Source: Planctomycetota bacterium (GTDB taxonomy: Bacteria > Planctomycetota > Planctomycetia > Isosphaerales > Isosphaeraceae). Taken from it: 32,726 bases of DNA. Position 1 is the stretch's first letter. Every line of letters begins with the position of its first letter. Shown here piece by piece: positions 7,407-15,337 of the stretch. The notes beneath the pieces are model-generated. The model did no database searches. It saw nothing but the letters and a program-made list of their open reading frames with translations, and was not told the origin of the DNA. Where the stretch lies: the NCBI GenBank assembly GCA_021791715.1, contig JAJYWB010000077.1, positions 1 to 32,726 on the forward strand, read 5' to 3'. The position numbers and the translations under genes are program-made.

Positions 7407-8648
7407 TTGTTACGAGACGTATTGGCGATCATCTTGGCGGGGGGCCGCGGGTCGCGGCTGGAACCGCTGACGAGGGATCGCGCCAAGCCCGCGGTCCCGT
7501 TCGGCGGGATTTATCGGATCATCGATTTCACGCTTTCGAATTGCATCAATTCCGATCTGAGGAAGATCCTGGTGCTGACGCAGTACAAGGCGATCAGCCT
7601 AAGCCGGCACATCGACCAGGGTTGGAGTTTTTTGTGCCGCGAGCTCGACGAATACATCGAGGTGATTCCGCCGCAGCAGCGGATCACCGAGCATTGGTAT
7701 CAGGGGACCGCCGACGCGATTTATCAGAACGTTTACACGATAGAGAAGGCCGCTCCGCGGGACACTCTGATTTTGGCGGGCGATCATATTTATAAAATGA
7801 ATTATTCAAAGATGATCGATTTTCATCGAGATATGAACGCCGATTTGACGATCGCGTGTTTGCCGGTTCCGCGGAAGGAGGCGACCGAGTTCGGGGTGAT
7901 GAAGATCGACGAGGCGGGCGCGGTGACGGGTTTTCGCGAGAAGCCGCGCGATCCCGAGGGGATGCCGGGGGATCCTGAGACGGCGCTCGCGTCTATGGGT
8001 ATTTATATCTTTAACACAAATTTGATGTATGAGTTGTTGTTTCAGGACGCGGCGAAGAAGGAGGGGAGCCATCACGATTTCGGCAGGGACATTATACCGG
8101 GGATGTTGGGTACGCACCGGGTGTTCGCGTATCCGTTTCAGGACGAGAATCGGAAGAAGGCGGCTTATTGGCGCGACGTGGGGACTCTCGACGCGTATTA
8201 TCAGACGAACATGGATTTGATTCAGATTGATCCGATTCTCAATTTATATGATCGCGATTGGCCGATTCATACGTATCAGATTCCTTCGCCGCCGCCGAAG
8301 TTCGTTCACATCGAGCCCGAGCGTCGCGGGGTGGCGTTGAATTCGGTGATTTGTCAGGGGTCGATCGTATCGGGGGGTCAGGTTTACCGGAGCATTCTTT
8401 CGCCGAACGTTCGAATCAACAGTTTCGCGCTCGTGGAGGATTCGATTTTATTCGAGGGGGTGGAGGTGGGTCGGCATGCGCGGGTTCGGCGTGCGATCAT
8501 CGATAAGGACGTGAGGGTGCCGGCGGGTTTCGAGCTCGGCTGGAACCGCGAGGTCGATCTGGCGCGGGGATTGACCGTCACCGAAGACGGCGTGACGGTC
8601 GTTCCCAAAGGCGAGGATCTCGAACGGTTCGTACCCCAGGGGGGATGA
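7407..8648 (+). CDS. glgC: Glucose-1-phosphate adenylyltransferase
   Basis: The product makes ADP-glucose from ATP and glucose-1-phosphate, the committed step of bacterial glycogen synthesis. With the TTG start it is 413 residues and begins M-L-R-D-V-L-A-I-I-L-A-G-G-R-G, as is usual for GlgC. Motifs seen: the nucleotide loop A-G-G-R-G-S-R-L, K-P-A-V-P-F-G-G with Y-R-I-I-D-F, N-C-I-N-S, G-T-A-D-A-I-Y-Q-N, and L-A-G-D-H-I-Y-K-M-N-Y. The C-terminal third is a left-handed beta-helix, with hexapeptide-like I-x-x-G-V-E-V-G-x-H-A segments. The frame is open 33 bp further upstream to a GTG, but that start lacks a ribosome site. No other glycogen gene is adjacent. Confidence 0.95.
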   Translation: MLRDVLAIILAGGRGSRLEPLTRDRAKPAVPFGGIYRIIDFTLSNCINSDLRKILVLTQYKAISLSRHIDQGWSFLCRELDEYIEVIPPQQRITEHWYQGTADAIYQNVYTIEKAAPRDTLILAGDHIYKMNYSKMIDFHRDMNADLTIACLPVPRKEATEFGVMKIDEAGAVTGFREKPRDPEGMPGDPETALASMGIYIFNTNLMYELLFQDAAKKEGSHHDFGRDIIPGMLGTHRVFAYPFQDENRKKAAYWRDVGTLDAYYQTNMDLIQIDPILNLYDRDWPIHTYQIPSPPPKFVHIEPERRGVALNSVICQGSIVSGGQVYRSILSPNVRINSFALVEDSILFEGVEVGRHARVRRAIIDKDVRVPAGFELGWNREVDLARGLTVTEDGVTVVPKGEDLERFVPQGG

Positions 8649-8655
8649 GACTTGT

Positions 8656-8685
8656 GCGGGATTAAGATCCCGCGGGATCTCCCGC
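8656..8685 (+). terminator. Possible glgC terminator hairpins
   Basis: Two overlapping hairpins follow the stop at once: GCGGGAT-TAAG-ATCCCGC (8656-8673) and GCGGGA-TC-TCCCGC (8672-8685). They are mutually exclusive. There is no T tract, so an intrinsic terminator is uncertain. Confidence 0.4.
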
Positions 8686-8926
8686 CGTATTTCCGGAATG
8701 ATGAACCGCGCCTCGCGGCGTCGAACTTTTTGTCGATCGATCATACGAAGATATATACCTATTTGATCTGAATATGAGCGGGCGAAATCATGAGATGGAA
8801 TTGTATCAATCGATAAAAATATGATAGGAACAAGGGGTCGCTTTAAGATCGCGTCGTAATCGCGTCGGCGAATCGATCGGGCGTAACCGCCGAGAATTGG
8901 GTCGTTCGGCTCATTCGACTCGCCGA

Positions 8927-10558
8927 TTAATTCCGGGATTGGCGGACGATTTGGGGAAGTTGAATCGGGACGTCGTTGGGTTGAGGTTTTCCTGGAGCGC
9001 TTCGTCCGTCGGCTACGTATCGCTCGAGAAGTTTGATCAATCGATCGACGACTTCGGGGCGATCGGCGTGGAGGTTGTTTTGTTCGCCGACGTCGCGGCT
9101 CAGATCGTATAGCTGGATCGGCGGGAGATTCGTCGCGTCGTCTCGGCCTGGACGAGGCTTGCTCCAGCCGCCTGAATCGGGGCAGAGCGCGAGTTTCCAG
9201 GAACCCTGGCGAATCGCGAATGAACCGTTGATTGAATGATGAATCGTCGCCTCGCGGATCGGTTTTTCCGTCGCTCCGATCAAGTACGGTAAGATACTGA
9301 AGCTGTCTTCGCCGGCGTGATCGTCAAGTTTCACTCCGAGGATTTCGGCGCACGTCGCGATGAAATCGACCTGGCAGATCGTTTGATCGCAGACCGATTT
9401 CGCTTGAATTTTGCCGGGCCACCTTGCGACGAACGGGATTCTGTGCCCGCCTTCGAAGATATCGGCCTTGGCGCCTCGAAAATGATAACCGGGATGATGT
9501 CCGAGTTTCGCGAGCGAATCGAGGTTCGCGACGGGCGAACAGCCGTTGTCGCTGGTGACGATCACGAGCGTGTTTTCGGCGAGCCCGCCGCGGTCGAGCG
9601 CGTCGAGCACTTCGCCGATCTCGTCGTCGACCTGCTCGACGAAATCGCCGTAAGGGCCGATTCCGCTTCTGTTGATATAAGCGTGTTCAGGGACGATCGG
9701 AGCGTGCGGCGCCGAGAGCGCGAAATAGAGGAAAAAAGGCGGCCGGTCGGGATCGTTCGATCGCTCGTGGATATATTCAATCGCTTTGTTAGTGATCGTC
9801 CGGGCGACGTCGACGGCTTCGAAATCGGCCGCGGCTGGGCCCTTCCTCACGAAGGTTTTCTCGACCGTCGGAACGCCGACGGTTCGATCGTCGCAAATAA
9901 ATATAAATGGATACATATCCAATGAAGCGCTTATGCCGAAATAAGTTTTGAAACCTCGATCGTTCGGTCCGTTCGTGATCGGACGCGTGTAATCGACCGC
10001 GCGATAATCGCCTTTGGGAACGATCTCGTCGCCGAAGCCGACGGGGGATTTGACGGGCCAATCGAGCCCGAGATGCCATTTGCCGAAACACGCGGTGTGG
10101 TAGCCGTGCTTTTTGAGGAGTTCGGCGACGGTGAGTCGATCGGCGTGGATCAACGGGGGCGAGAATCCTCCCAGTACGCCCTGTTTGAGCCGCGTTCGCC
10201 ACGCGTATCGACCCGTTAGGATCGCGTAGCGCGACGGAGTGCAAACCGCCGACGCCGAGTGAGCGTCGGTGAACTTCATCCCCTGTGACGCGAGCCGATC
10301 GATTCGAGGGGTCTTGATTTTGGATTCGGGATTGAACGAACCGACGTCGCCGTAACCGAGATCGTCGGCGAGGATGAAGACGATGTTGGGTCGATTCGCG
10401 GGCGCGACTCGTCCTTGTCCGAAAGCGGCGCCGATGCCGACGAAGTTTAAAACGAAACCGACGAGGAACGCGTTTCGAAGCTTCCGAACGACCGACGCGG
10501 ACTTTTCGTGTCGGAATCGGATCTGTTTTGTTGTAATAAAAAGTTGATGAATATTCAT
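8927..10558 (-). CDS. Sulfatase (S1 family, arylsulfatase-like), exported
   Basis: The protein is 543 residues from the ATG at 10558, which has AAGG upstream. The open frame runs back to 11050, but that extension covers the repeat module and the small ORF and is not credible as coding. A hydrophobic stretch at about residues 27-47, ending A-A-F-G-Q-G, is a signal peptide. P-N-I-V-F-I-L-A-D-D-L-G-Y-G-D supplies the metal aspartates. C-T-P-S-R holds Cys106, the site normally converted to formylglycine by a sulfatase-modifying enzyme. G-K-W-H-L-G and T-S-D-N-G complete the set. It should cleave sulfate esters in the periplasm or outside the cell, typically on polysaccharides; the substrate cannot be read from the sequence. 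Confidence 0.92.
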   Translation of the reverse strand: MNIHQLFITTKQIRFRHEKSASVVRKLRNAFLVGFVLNFVGIGAAFGQGRVAPANRPNIVFILADDLGYGDVGSFNPESKIKTPRIDRLASQGMKFTDAHSASAVCTPSRYAILTGRYAWRTRLKQGVLGGFSPPLIHADRLTVAELLKKHGYHTACFGKWHLGLDWPVKSPVGFGDEIVPKGDYRAVDYTRPITNGPNDRGFKTYFGISASLDMYPFIFICDDRTVGVPTVEKTFVRKGPAAADFEAVDVARTITNKAIEYIHERSNDPDRPPFFLYFALSAPHAPIVPEHAYINRSGIGPYGDFVEQVDDEIGEVLDALDRGGLAENTLVIVTSDNGCSPVANLDSLAKLGHHPGYHFRGAKADIFEGGHRIPFVARWPGKIQAKSVCDQTICQVDFIATCAEILGVKLDDHAGEDSFSILPYLIGATEKPIREATIHHSINGSFAIRQGSWKLALCPDSGGWSKPRPGRDDATNLPPIQLYDLSRDVGEQNNLHADRPEVVDRLIKLLERYVADGRSAPGKPQPNDVPIQLPQIVRQSRN

Positions 10559-10850
10559 TGGTTTCGCCTTGGCGTAACGCGTGTTGAATCGTCGGCGAGT
10601 GCGATCGCTTTTTGTAACGGGTCGAAGCTTCTCGACGTCGCTTTCGATCACCTTACCGACGGCGGTTGCGGACGGCAATAATCGATTCGCCTTCGTGATG
10701 AATTCGTTAACATCAGAACCGTCGTCGTGAGGACGAAGGCTTGGGGATCGACCGTAATTTTTTACCGTCGATCCGGAACCTTCAGGCTCAGAGTCGATCC
10801 GGAAACCGCGTCTTATCGATCGCGGATCGAGTATCCGGGTTTTTCGGCGG
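10559..10850. other. Upstream region of the sulfatase
   Basis: No gene is supported here. It lies between the sulfatase start and the stop of candidate small protein B. A sulfatase promoter could lie here, or the sulfatase could be read through from the module promoter at 11015-11020; neither is demonstrated. Confidence 0.4.
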
Positions 10851-10991
10851 TTATTGTCCGCCGAATCGATACATATCGAAAAATACATGAAAATCATTGC
10901 GTTTGGAACGGCGAACCCGCCGCTGTGCTTCTTTTGAAAATCCTTGTCGAAAGGAGTCTTCGTCCGTATCTTCCGCGCGCCGTGCGCGCAT
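10851..10991 (-). CDS. Candidate small protein B, 46 codons
   Basis: The frame starts at ATG 10991, right after copy B of the dispersed module, and ends in TAA at 10853-10851. The product begins M-R-A-R-R-A-E-D-T-D-E-D-S-F and continues into a basic middle (R-R-V-R-R-S-K-R) and an aromatic tail (D-F-H-V-F-F-D-M-Y). Its first 12 residues parallel those of the small ORF at 1939-2073, and the rest diverges. The start codon follows A-A-A-A-G with no strong ribosome site. The ORF lies on the same strand as the sulfatase, about 290 bp before it, so it could be an upstream leader ORF. Evidence is limited to position and duplication. Confidence 0.45.
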   Translation of the reverse strand: MRARRAEDTDEDSFRQGFSKEAQRRVRRSKRNDFHVFFDMYRFGGQ

Positions 10992-11136
10992 CTTTTGAGC
11001 GAATGGAAGTGGCGATTATACCAAACCGACGCAAGCGATGGTCCGATCAAATGATCAATCGAAAATTTTCACGATATAATCAGAAGCCCCTCGATCGCGC
11101 GTCGGGGTGGTACGATTGCGGCTCAGCCGCGATAGG
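10992..11136 (-). repeat. Copy B of the dispersed structured promoter/leader element
   Basis: This is the second copy of the element at 1796-1938, in opposite orientation. Read on the minus strand it has the hairpin GCGGCT-G-AGCCGC, the block CTTCTGATTATATCGTGAAA (all but one base shared with copy A), GATTGATC, the TATAAT box at 11020-11015, and C-T-T-C-C-A-T-T-C-G-C-T-C before the ATG. The hairpin differs in sequence from copy A yet keeps its pairing. It lies between the divergent sulfatase and rlmN genes, as copy A lies beside the start of another divergent gene. Confidence 0.75.
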
Positions 11137-11296
11137 GGTTCGAGAGCGTTTCCGAACGGTCTCCTTGGATGCGAGACGACGCTGATCGACGCGTTCAAAC
11201 CGACGATTACACGCCGGAAAAATCTGGCGATGCGACGGGTTTTGGTTTAAACTAGGTTTTGAACATTCGCCTCGTGATACCCGCCGAAATTGGAAA

Positions 11297-12352
11297 ATGA
11301 AACGCCGTTTACTCGATTTATCGCCGATTGAACTGGAGCGCGCCTTGGCCGAGCGCGGCGCGCCTGGGTATCGTGCGCGGCAGGTTTGGAGTTGGGTGAT
11401 CGATCGCCGCGCCGAGCGGTTTGAAAGTATGACCGACCTGCCCCGCGCGCTCCGCGAGGAACTGAACGAATCGTTCGAGATATTCAGCACCGAGATCGTC
11501 GCGCGGTCGGTCGACGACGACGGGACGACGAAGCTTCTTTTGGCGTGTCGCGACGGCGAAACGATTGAAACCGTGTTGATGGCCGAGGAGCATCGGCGGA
11601 CGGTTTGCGTGAGCACGCAGGTGGGTTGCGGGATGGGATGCGTGTTCTGCGCGAGCGGTTTGAAGGGGGTCGTGCGGAACCTCACGCGGGGGGAGATTCT
11701 CGAACAGATCGTTCGCGAGCGGAATCAATTGCCCGAGGGGGAGCGGGTTTCGCACCTCGTGGTGATGGGCATGGGGGAAAGCCTGGCGAATCTCGACGAG
11801 CTGCTCGCGGCGCTCGAGGTCGTCTGTGCGCCCGCTCCGCTCGGTTTGGGTTTGAGTCAACGGCGGGTGACGATTTCGACGGTCGGTTTGCCCGATAAGA
11901 TGAGGAAGCTCGCCGAGCTCGATCGCCGATATCATCTGGCGGTCTCGTTGCACGCGGCGACCGAATCGCTCCGCGACCGGTTGGTTCCGATCAGTCACAA
12001 GGTCGGATTGGGGGCGGTGATCGAAGCCTCGGATCGTTATTTTGAACGGACGGGTCGCCAGGTGACGTTCGAGTACGTGCTTTTGGGGGGGGTAAACGAT
12101 CGCGCCGACGACGCGCGAGCGCTCGCCGATTTGATGTCGAGGCGATCGGCGCACGTCAATCTGATCCCTTATAATCCCGTCGCGGGCTTGGAGTTCGAGC
12201 GTCCGAGCGAAGACGCGGTGAATCGGTTCACGGCGATTCTGAGGGGAAGATCGGTGAGCGTGACGGTTCGTAAAACGAAGGGTCGGGTGATCGACGCGGC
12301 GTGCGGCCAACTTCGCCGCGGAACCGCCGCGGTCGAATCGACGCTTCTCTAA
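11297..12352 (+). CDS. rlmN: 23S rRNA / tRNA adenine-C2 methyltransferase RlmN
   Basis: This 351-residue radical SAM enzyme methylates C2 of A2503 in 23S rRNA and of A37 in some tRNAs, in the cytoplasm. The iron-sulfur cluster motif is C-x-x-x-C-x-x-C with Cys111, Cys115 and Cys118 in V-G-C-G-M-G-C-V-F-C-A-S. The methyl-carrying cysteine is Cys336 in I-D-A-A-C-G-Q-L. G-M-G-E-S and the L-I-P-Y-N-P segment are also present. The N-terminal helical domain (G-Y-R-A-R-Q-V-W-S-W-V) is intact. The segment before I-D-A-A-C-G-Q-L reads R-K-T-K-G-R-V instead of the common R-x-S-R-G-D-D, a small deviation. The gene is monocistronic by its position and terminator. Confidence 0.93.
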   Translation: MKRRLLDLSPIELERALAERGAPGYRARQVWSWVIDRRAERFESMTDLPRALREELNESFEIFSTEIVARSVDDDGTTKLLLACRDGETIETVLMAEEHRRTVCVSTQVGCGMGCVFCASGLKGVVRNLTRGEILEQIVRERNQLPEGERVSHLVVMGMGESLANLDELLAALEVVCAPAPLGLGLSQRRVTISTVGLPDKMRKLAELDRRYHLAVSLHAATESLRDRLVPISHKVGLGAVIEASDRYFERTGRQVTFEYVLLGGVNDRADDARALADLMSRRSAHVNLIPYNPVAGLEFERPSEDAVNRFTAILRGRSVSVTVRKTKGRVIDAACGQLRRGTAAVESTLL

Positions 12353-12360
12353 AGAGAAGC
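12343..12360 (+). other. Hairpin overlapping the rlmN stop codon
   Basis: GCTTCTCT-AA-AGAGAAGC pairs across the TAA stop of rlmN. It may add to the terminator that follows or pause ribosomes; no function is shown. Confidence 0.4.
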
Positions 12361-12396
12361 GAAGGAACCGGCGAATCGACGACCCCGGCGGGGAGC

Positions 12397-12420
12397 GAAA
12401 CGCGATCGATCGCGTTTCTT
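12397..12420 (+). terminator. Intrinsic terminator after rlmN
   Basis: GAAACGCGA-TCGA-TCGCGTTTC is a perfect 9-bp stem with a 4-base loop, followed by TTTAT. It lies 45 bp after the rlmN stop and before the sigma-factor gene, so it probably ends the rlmN transcript. Confidence 0.6.
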
Positions 12421-12512
12421 TATAAGAGACGTCCGAACAAGACGCGGACCGAAATGAGTGAGCAATCTTAAATACAGATAATCATACAATCGTTGATTAG
12501 AAGGGGAAATCC

Positions 12513-13202
12513 GTGTCGCAAGACGGTCCGACGTTGTCCGAGCAATTGGAAAGCACCGATCCCGACGTCCGGCTGATGTTGCAGGTTAAGGACGACGTGC
12601 ACGGGGCGTTCGAGGTGCTTGTGCAGCGGTATCAGGATCGTTTGTTGGGAATCATCGTTCATCTGGTGGGAGATTCGACCGAGGCCGAGGATCTGACGCA
12701 AGAGGTGTTTCTGCGGATTTACAAGGCACGGAAGGGGTATAAGCCGAGGGCGAAGTTTTCGACCTGGTTGTTCACGGTGGCGAACAATTTGGTGTCGAAT
12801 TATCTCAGGTCGAAGGGACGAAATCGGCAGGTGTCGCTCGACGCGGGGGCTTCGGGATCGCAGGGAGTTCCCGCGGGTGAGCGGGTTCAGGCTTCGGGAG
12901 GGACCCCCTCGGCGCAGATGCGTCGCGCCGAGCTCGCCGAGGTCGTGCGGCGGGCGCTCGATAATTTGGGAGAGGATCAAAAACTCGCGGTTTTATTGAA
13001 CAAATTTGAGCAAATGAAATATGCGGAGATCGCCGAGATCATGGGGAAATCGGAATCGGCGGTGAAATCGCTCCTTTCGCGCGCGCGGACGAATTTGCGG
13101 GAATCGCTCGAGCCTTATTTCAAAACGGGGGCGAAGACGATCGAGGCGCCTCCGCCGCCGCGTCGACACAAGCCGATCGATCCCTCGATCGACGACGATT
13201 GA
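12513..13202 (+). CDS. ECF-type RNA polymerase sigma factor
   Basis: This 229-residue protein starts at GTG (12513) with AAGGGGA upstream. Region 2 (about residues 30-100) shows F-E-V-L-V-Q-R-Y-Q-D-R-L, the D-S-T-E-A-E-D-L-T-Q-E-V-F-L-R core-binding helix, and F-S-T-W-L-F-T-V-A-N-N. Region 4 (about 140-195) has L-N-K-F-E-Q-M-K-Y-A-E-I-A-E-I-M-G-K-S-E-S-A-V-K, the -35 recognition helix-turn-helix. A glycine/serine-rich linker and a proline-rich basic C-terminal tail (about 205-229) are extra. It would redirect RNA polymerase to a small regulon. No anti-sigma gene is adjacent, so its control is unknown. Confidence 0.93.
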   Translation: MSQDGPTLSEQLESTDPDVRLMLQVKDDVHGAFEVLVQRYQDRLLGIIVHLVGDSTEAEDLTQEVFLRIYKARKGYKPRAKFSTWLFTVANNLVSNYLRSKGRNRQVSLDAGASGSQGVPAGERVQASGGTPSAQMRRAELAEVVRRALDNLGEDQKLAVLLNKFEQMKYAEIAEIMGKSESAVKSLLSRARTNLRESLEPYFKTGAKTIEAPPPPRRHKPIDPSIDDD

Positions 13203-13302
13203 ACTCGCTTCGCCGATCGAACGCGAGGAAAGATCGACGGGGAAACGAATAATTATCAAACATCATAAACTTGTGAATAACAAAAATAATAAATAAAAAA
13301 AC

Positions 13303-14103
13303 ATGATCTCGTTATTGAAAGAAGATCGGATGCGGTCGTTGCGGGCCTGGCTGGGGGAGTTCGCCGCGGATTTCGACGCGTTGTTGTTTCCGACCGAATG
13401 CGCCGCGTGCGGGATTGAATCGGGTTCGGCGGTTTTTTGCGGCGAGTGCGAGGAAAAGCTGCTCGCCGGCGCGGGGGACGCTTGCGAGCGTTGCGCCTCG
13501 CGGCTCGGTCCCTGGTCGCGGAGCGACGACGGCTTGTGTCGGTGGTGTCGCGGGCGTCGGCTCGGTTTCGACGCGGCGTTCGCGCTCGGTCCTTATTCCG
13601 AGCCGTTGCGAACGCTTTGTTTACGCGTGAAACATCCGACCGACGGATGGCTGGCGCGACGTCTTATCGATTTGTTGATGAAAGCTCGACGCGACGCGAT
13701 CGAGCGTGCGATCGGCGTTCGACCCCACTACCTCGGGGGTTTCGCTCCCCTGGTCGTCCCCGTTCCGCTCCACCGGCTGCGCAATTGGACCCGCGGATAC
13801 AACCAGGCCGAGGCTTATGCGCGAAGGCTCGCCGCGGTTTTGGGGATCCGCTACGAGAACGCGCTGCGGCGCGTCGTCGCGACTCCCAAGCTCGCGGGAT
13901 TGAGCAGGACCGAGCGAGCCGAAGTGATGCGCGAGGCGTTCGGCGTGCGGCCCGGTTATGATAAACACGTGCGCGGACGCGTGATCGCGCTCGTCGACGA
14001 CGTGATGACCTCGGGCGCGACTTGCGACTCGGCGGCGCGGACGCTGAAACAAGCCGGAGCGACCCGCGTCGTCGTCGTCGTGATCGGTCGGACCGATATT
14101 TAA
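13303..14103 (+). CDS. ComF family phosphoribosyltransferase-like protein
   Basis: This protein is 266 residues from ATG 13303; a second ATG at 13330 could be the real start, as neither has a strong ribosome site. The N-terminal third is a zinc-ribbon-like block with C-A-A-C, C-G-E-C, C-E-R-C and C-R-W-C pairs. The phosphoribosyltransferase domain follows, with P-V-P-L-H at about residue 148, R-G-Y-N-Q-A-E near 163, and V-I-A-L-V-D-D-V-M-T-S-G-A-T, the PRPP-binding loop, near 227. ComF homologues take part in uptake of DNA in competent bacteria and in DNA-related processes elsewhere. The exact reaction is not established. An AT-rich 60-bp stretch before it could hold a promoter. Confidence 0.92.
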   Translation: MISLLKEDRMRSLRAWLGEFAADFDALLFPTECAACGIESGSAVFCGECEEKLLAGAGDACERCASRLGPWSRSDDGLCRWCRGRRLGFDAAFALGPYSEPLRTLCLRVKHPTDGWLARRLIDLLMKARRDAIERAIGVRPHYLGGFAPLVVPVPLHRLRNWTRGYNQAEAYARRLAAVLGIRYENALRRVVATPKLAGLSRTERAEVMREAFGVRPGYDKHVRGRVIALVDDVMTSGATCDSAARTLKQAGATRVVVVVIGRTDI

Positions 14104-14140
14104 ACAAGCGATCGTTTTTTTTTAAGAAATTATCATACGC

Positions 14141-15085
14141 ATGGTTGAACAAGTTGTGAAACGGATTCTGCGAATCGGCACGAGGGGGAGCAAGCTGGCG
14201 CTGTGGCAGGCCGAGCATGTCGCTTCGCTTTTGCGCGCCGGCGCCCCCGAGATCGATGTGGAGATCGTACAAATCCGCACATCGGGAGATATCGATCGAA
14301 CGAGTCCGCTCGCGGCGATCGGCGGGACGGGGGCTTTCACCAAGGAGATCGAGCGCGCGTTGCTCGATCGGACCGCGGACGTCGCGGTGCACAGTTTGAA
14401 GGATCTTCCCACGTTCGTCGTTCCAGAGCTTACGCTCGCCGCGGTTCCGGTGCGCGAAGACGTTGCCGACGCGCTCGTCGCCCCGCGCCATCGATCGTTC
14501 AAGGCGCTTCCGCAAGGCGCTCGAATCGGCACGAGCTCGCTGCGAAGATCGGCGATTCTTCAACATAAAAGACCCGATTTGCGCATTGAACCGATTCGTG
14601 GGAATGTCGAAACGAGGCTCAAGCTCGCGCTCGACGGTAAACTCGACGCGGTCGTGCTCGCGTACGCGGGGCTCTCGCGTCTTGGGCTCGCTCGATTCGT
14701 CGACGAGAAGCTCGAACCCCCCGAATTCCTTCCCGCGGTCGGCCAGGGGGCTCTTGGAATCGAATGCCGCGCCGACGACGAAGCGACGAAAGCTATTCTT
14801 AGTCAATTAATTGATCGATCAAGTTTTGATTCGGTGATCGCCGAGCGTCGACTTCTCGCCGAGCTCGAGGGGGGTTGTTTGATCCCGCTCGCGGCGTGGG
14901 GGAGGCGCGCCGGCGAAGGCGTTTTGGCGCTCGACGCGGCGCTTTATTCGCGCGACGGTCGCGAGCGGATCGCCGCGAGCGCGGAAGGGCCGACAGCCGA
15001 TCCCGACGCGTTGGGACTGAGGGTCGCTCAATCGCTCCGCGAACGGGGCGCCGAATCGATCGTGAAGGCGTGGCGCGACGTCTGA
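14141..15085 (+). CDS. hemC: Hydroxymethylbilane synthase (porphobilinogen deaminase)
   Basis: The enzyme joins four porphobilinogen molecules into hydroxymethylbilane in tetrapyrrole (heme) synthesis, in the cytoplasm. The protein is 314 residues, the usual length. It begins with I-G-T-R-G-S-K-L-A-L-W-Q, has the catalytic aspartate Asp88 in V-H-S-L-K-D-L-P, the binding arginines in G-T-S-S-L-R-R and R-G-N-V-E-T-R-L, and Cys246 in E-G-G-C, which carries the dipyrromethane cofactor. It lies 37 bp after the ComF-like gene on the same strand and may be cotranscribed with it. Other hem genes are not in the window. The ATG at 14141 has a weak ribosome site; a GTG 15 bp downstream is an alternative. 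Confidence 0.95.
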   Translation: MVEQVVKRILRIGTRGSKLALWQAEHVASLLRAGAPEIDVEIVQIRTSGDIDRTSPLAAIGGTGAFTKEIERALLDRTADVAVHSLKDLPTFVVPELTLAAVPVREDVADALVAPRHRSFKALPQGARIGTSSLRRSAILQHKRPDLRIEPIRGNVETRLKLALDGKLDAVVLAYAGLSRLGLARFVDEKLEPPEFLPAVGQGALGIECRADDEATKAILSQLIDRSSFDSVIAERRLLAELEGGCLIPLAAWGRRAGEGVLALDAALYSRDGRERIAASAEGPTADPDALGLRVAQSLRERGAESIVKAWRDV

Positions 15086-15337
15086 GCCGAGCCGTAGGCG
15101 CTGATCGTTCCACGAGTTACGGCGGTCGTTTCGATCGCGTTTGATCGACTTCGCGAAATCGCCCGAATCGTCGTGTTCGATCGGGATAACGCTCGCGCGA
15201 GGCGTCATATTCGATCCGTCCGCTCAAATCGCTCCCAAATCGACGCTCGCCCAAGGCGTTTTCAATCCGATAAAGGATGATAGGAAAACGCGTCGTCTCG
15301 GCGATCGGCGTAACGGCGTCTTGAGGAGCGAGTTCAC
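15086..15337. other. Intergenic region after hemC
   Basis: No supported gene. The AGGAG at 15324-15328 is the probable ribosome site for the GTG at 15338. No clear terminator or promoter was picked. Confidence 0.4.

Noticed and set aside
10559..11050. 5' extension of the sulfatase gene by 164 codons
   Set aside because: It crosses the repeat module and small ORF B, lacks a signal peptide at its start, and the ATG at 10558 has AAGG upstream and is followed by a normal signal peptide.
11318..12310. 330-codon minus-strand frame opposite rlmN
   Set aside because: It lies fully antisense to rlmN with no motif or ribosome site; it is a product of high GC and codon bias.
13664..14806. 380-codon minus-strand frame over the ComF-like and hemC genes
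   Set aside because: It is a shadow: the plus strand encodes two clear enzymes with all motifs, and the shadow product is arginine-rich and featureless.
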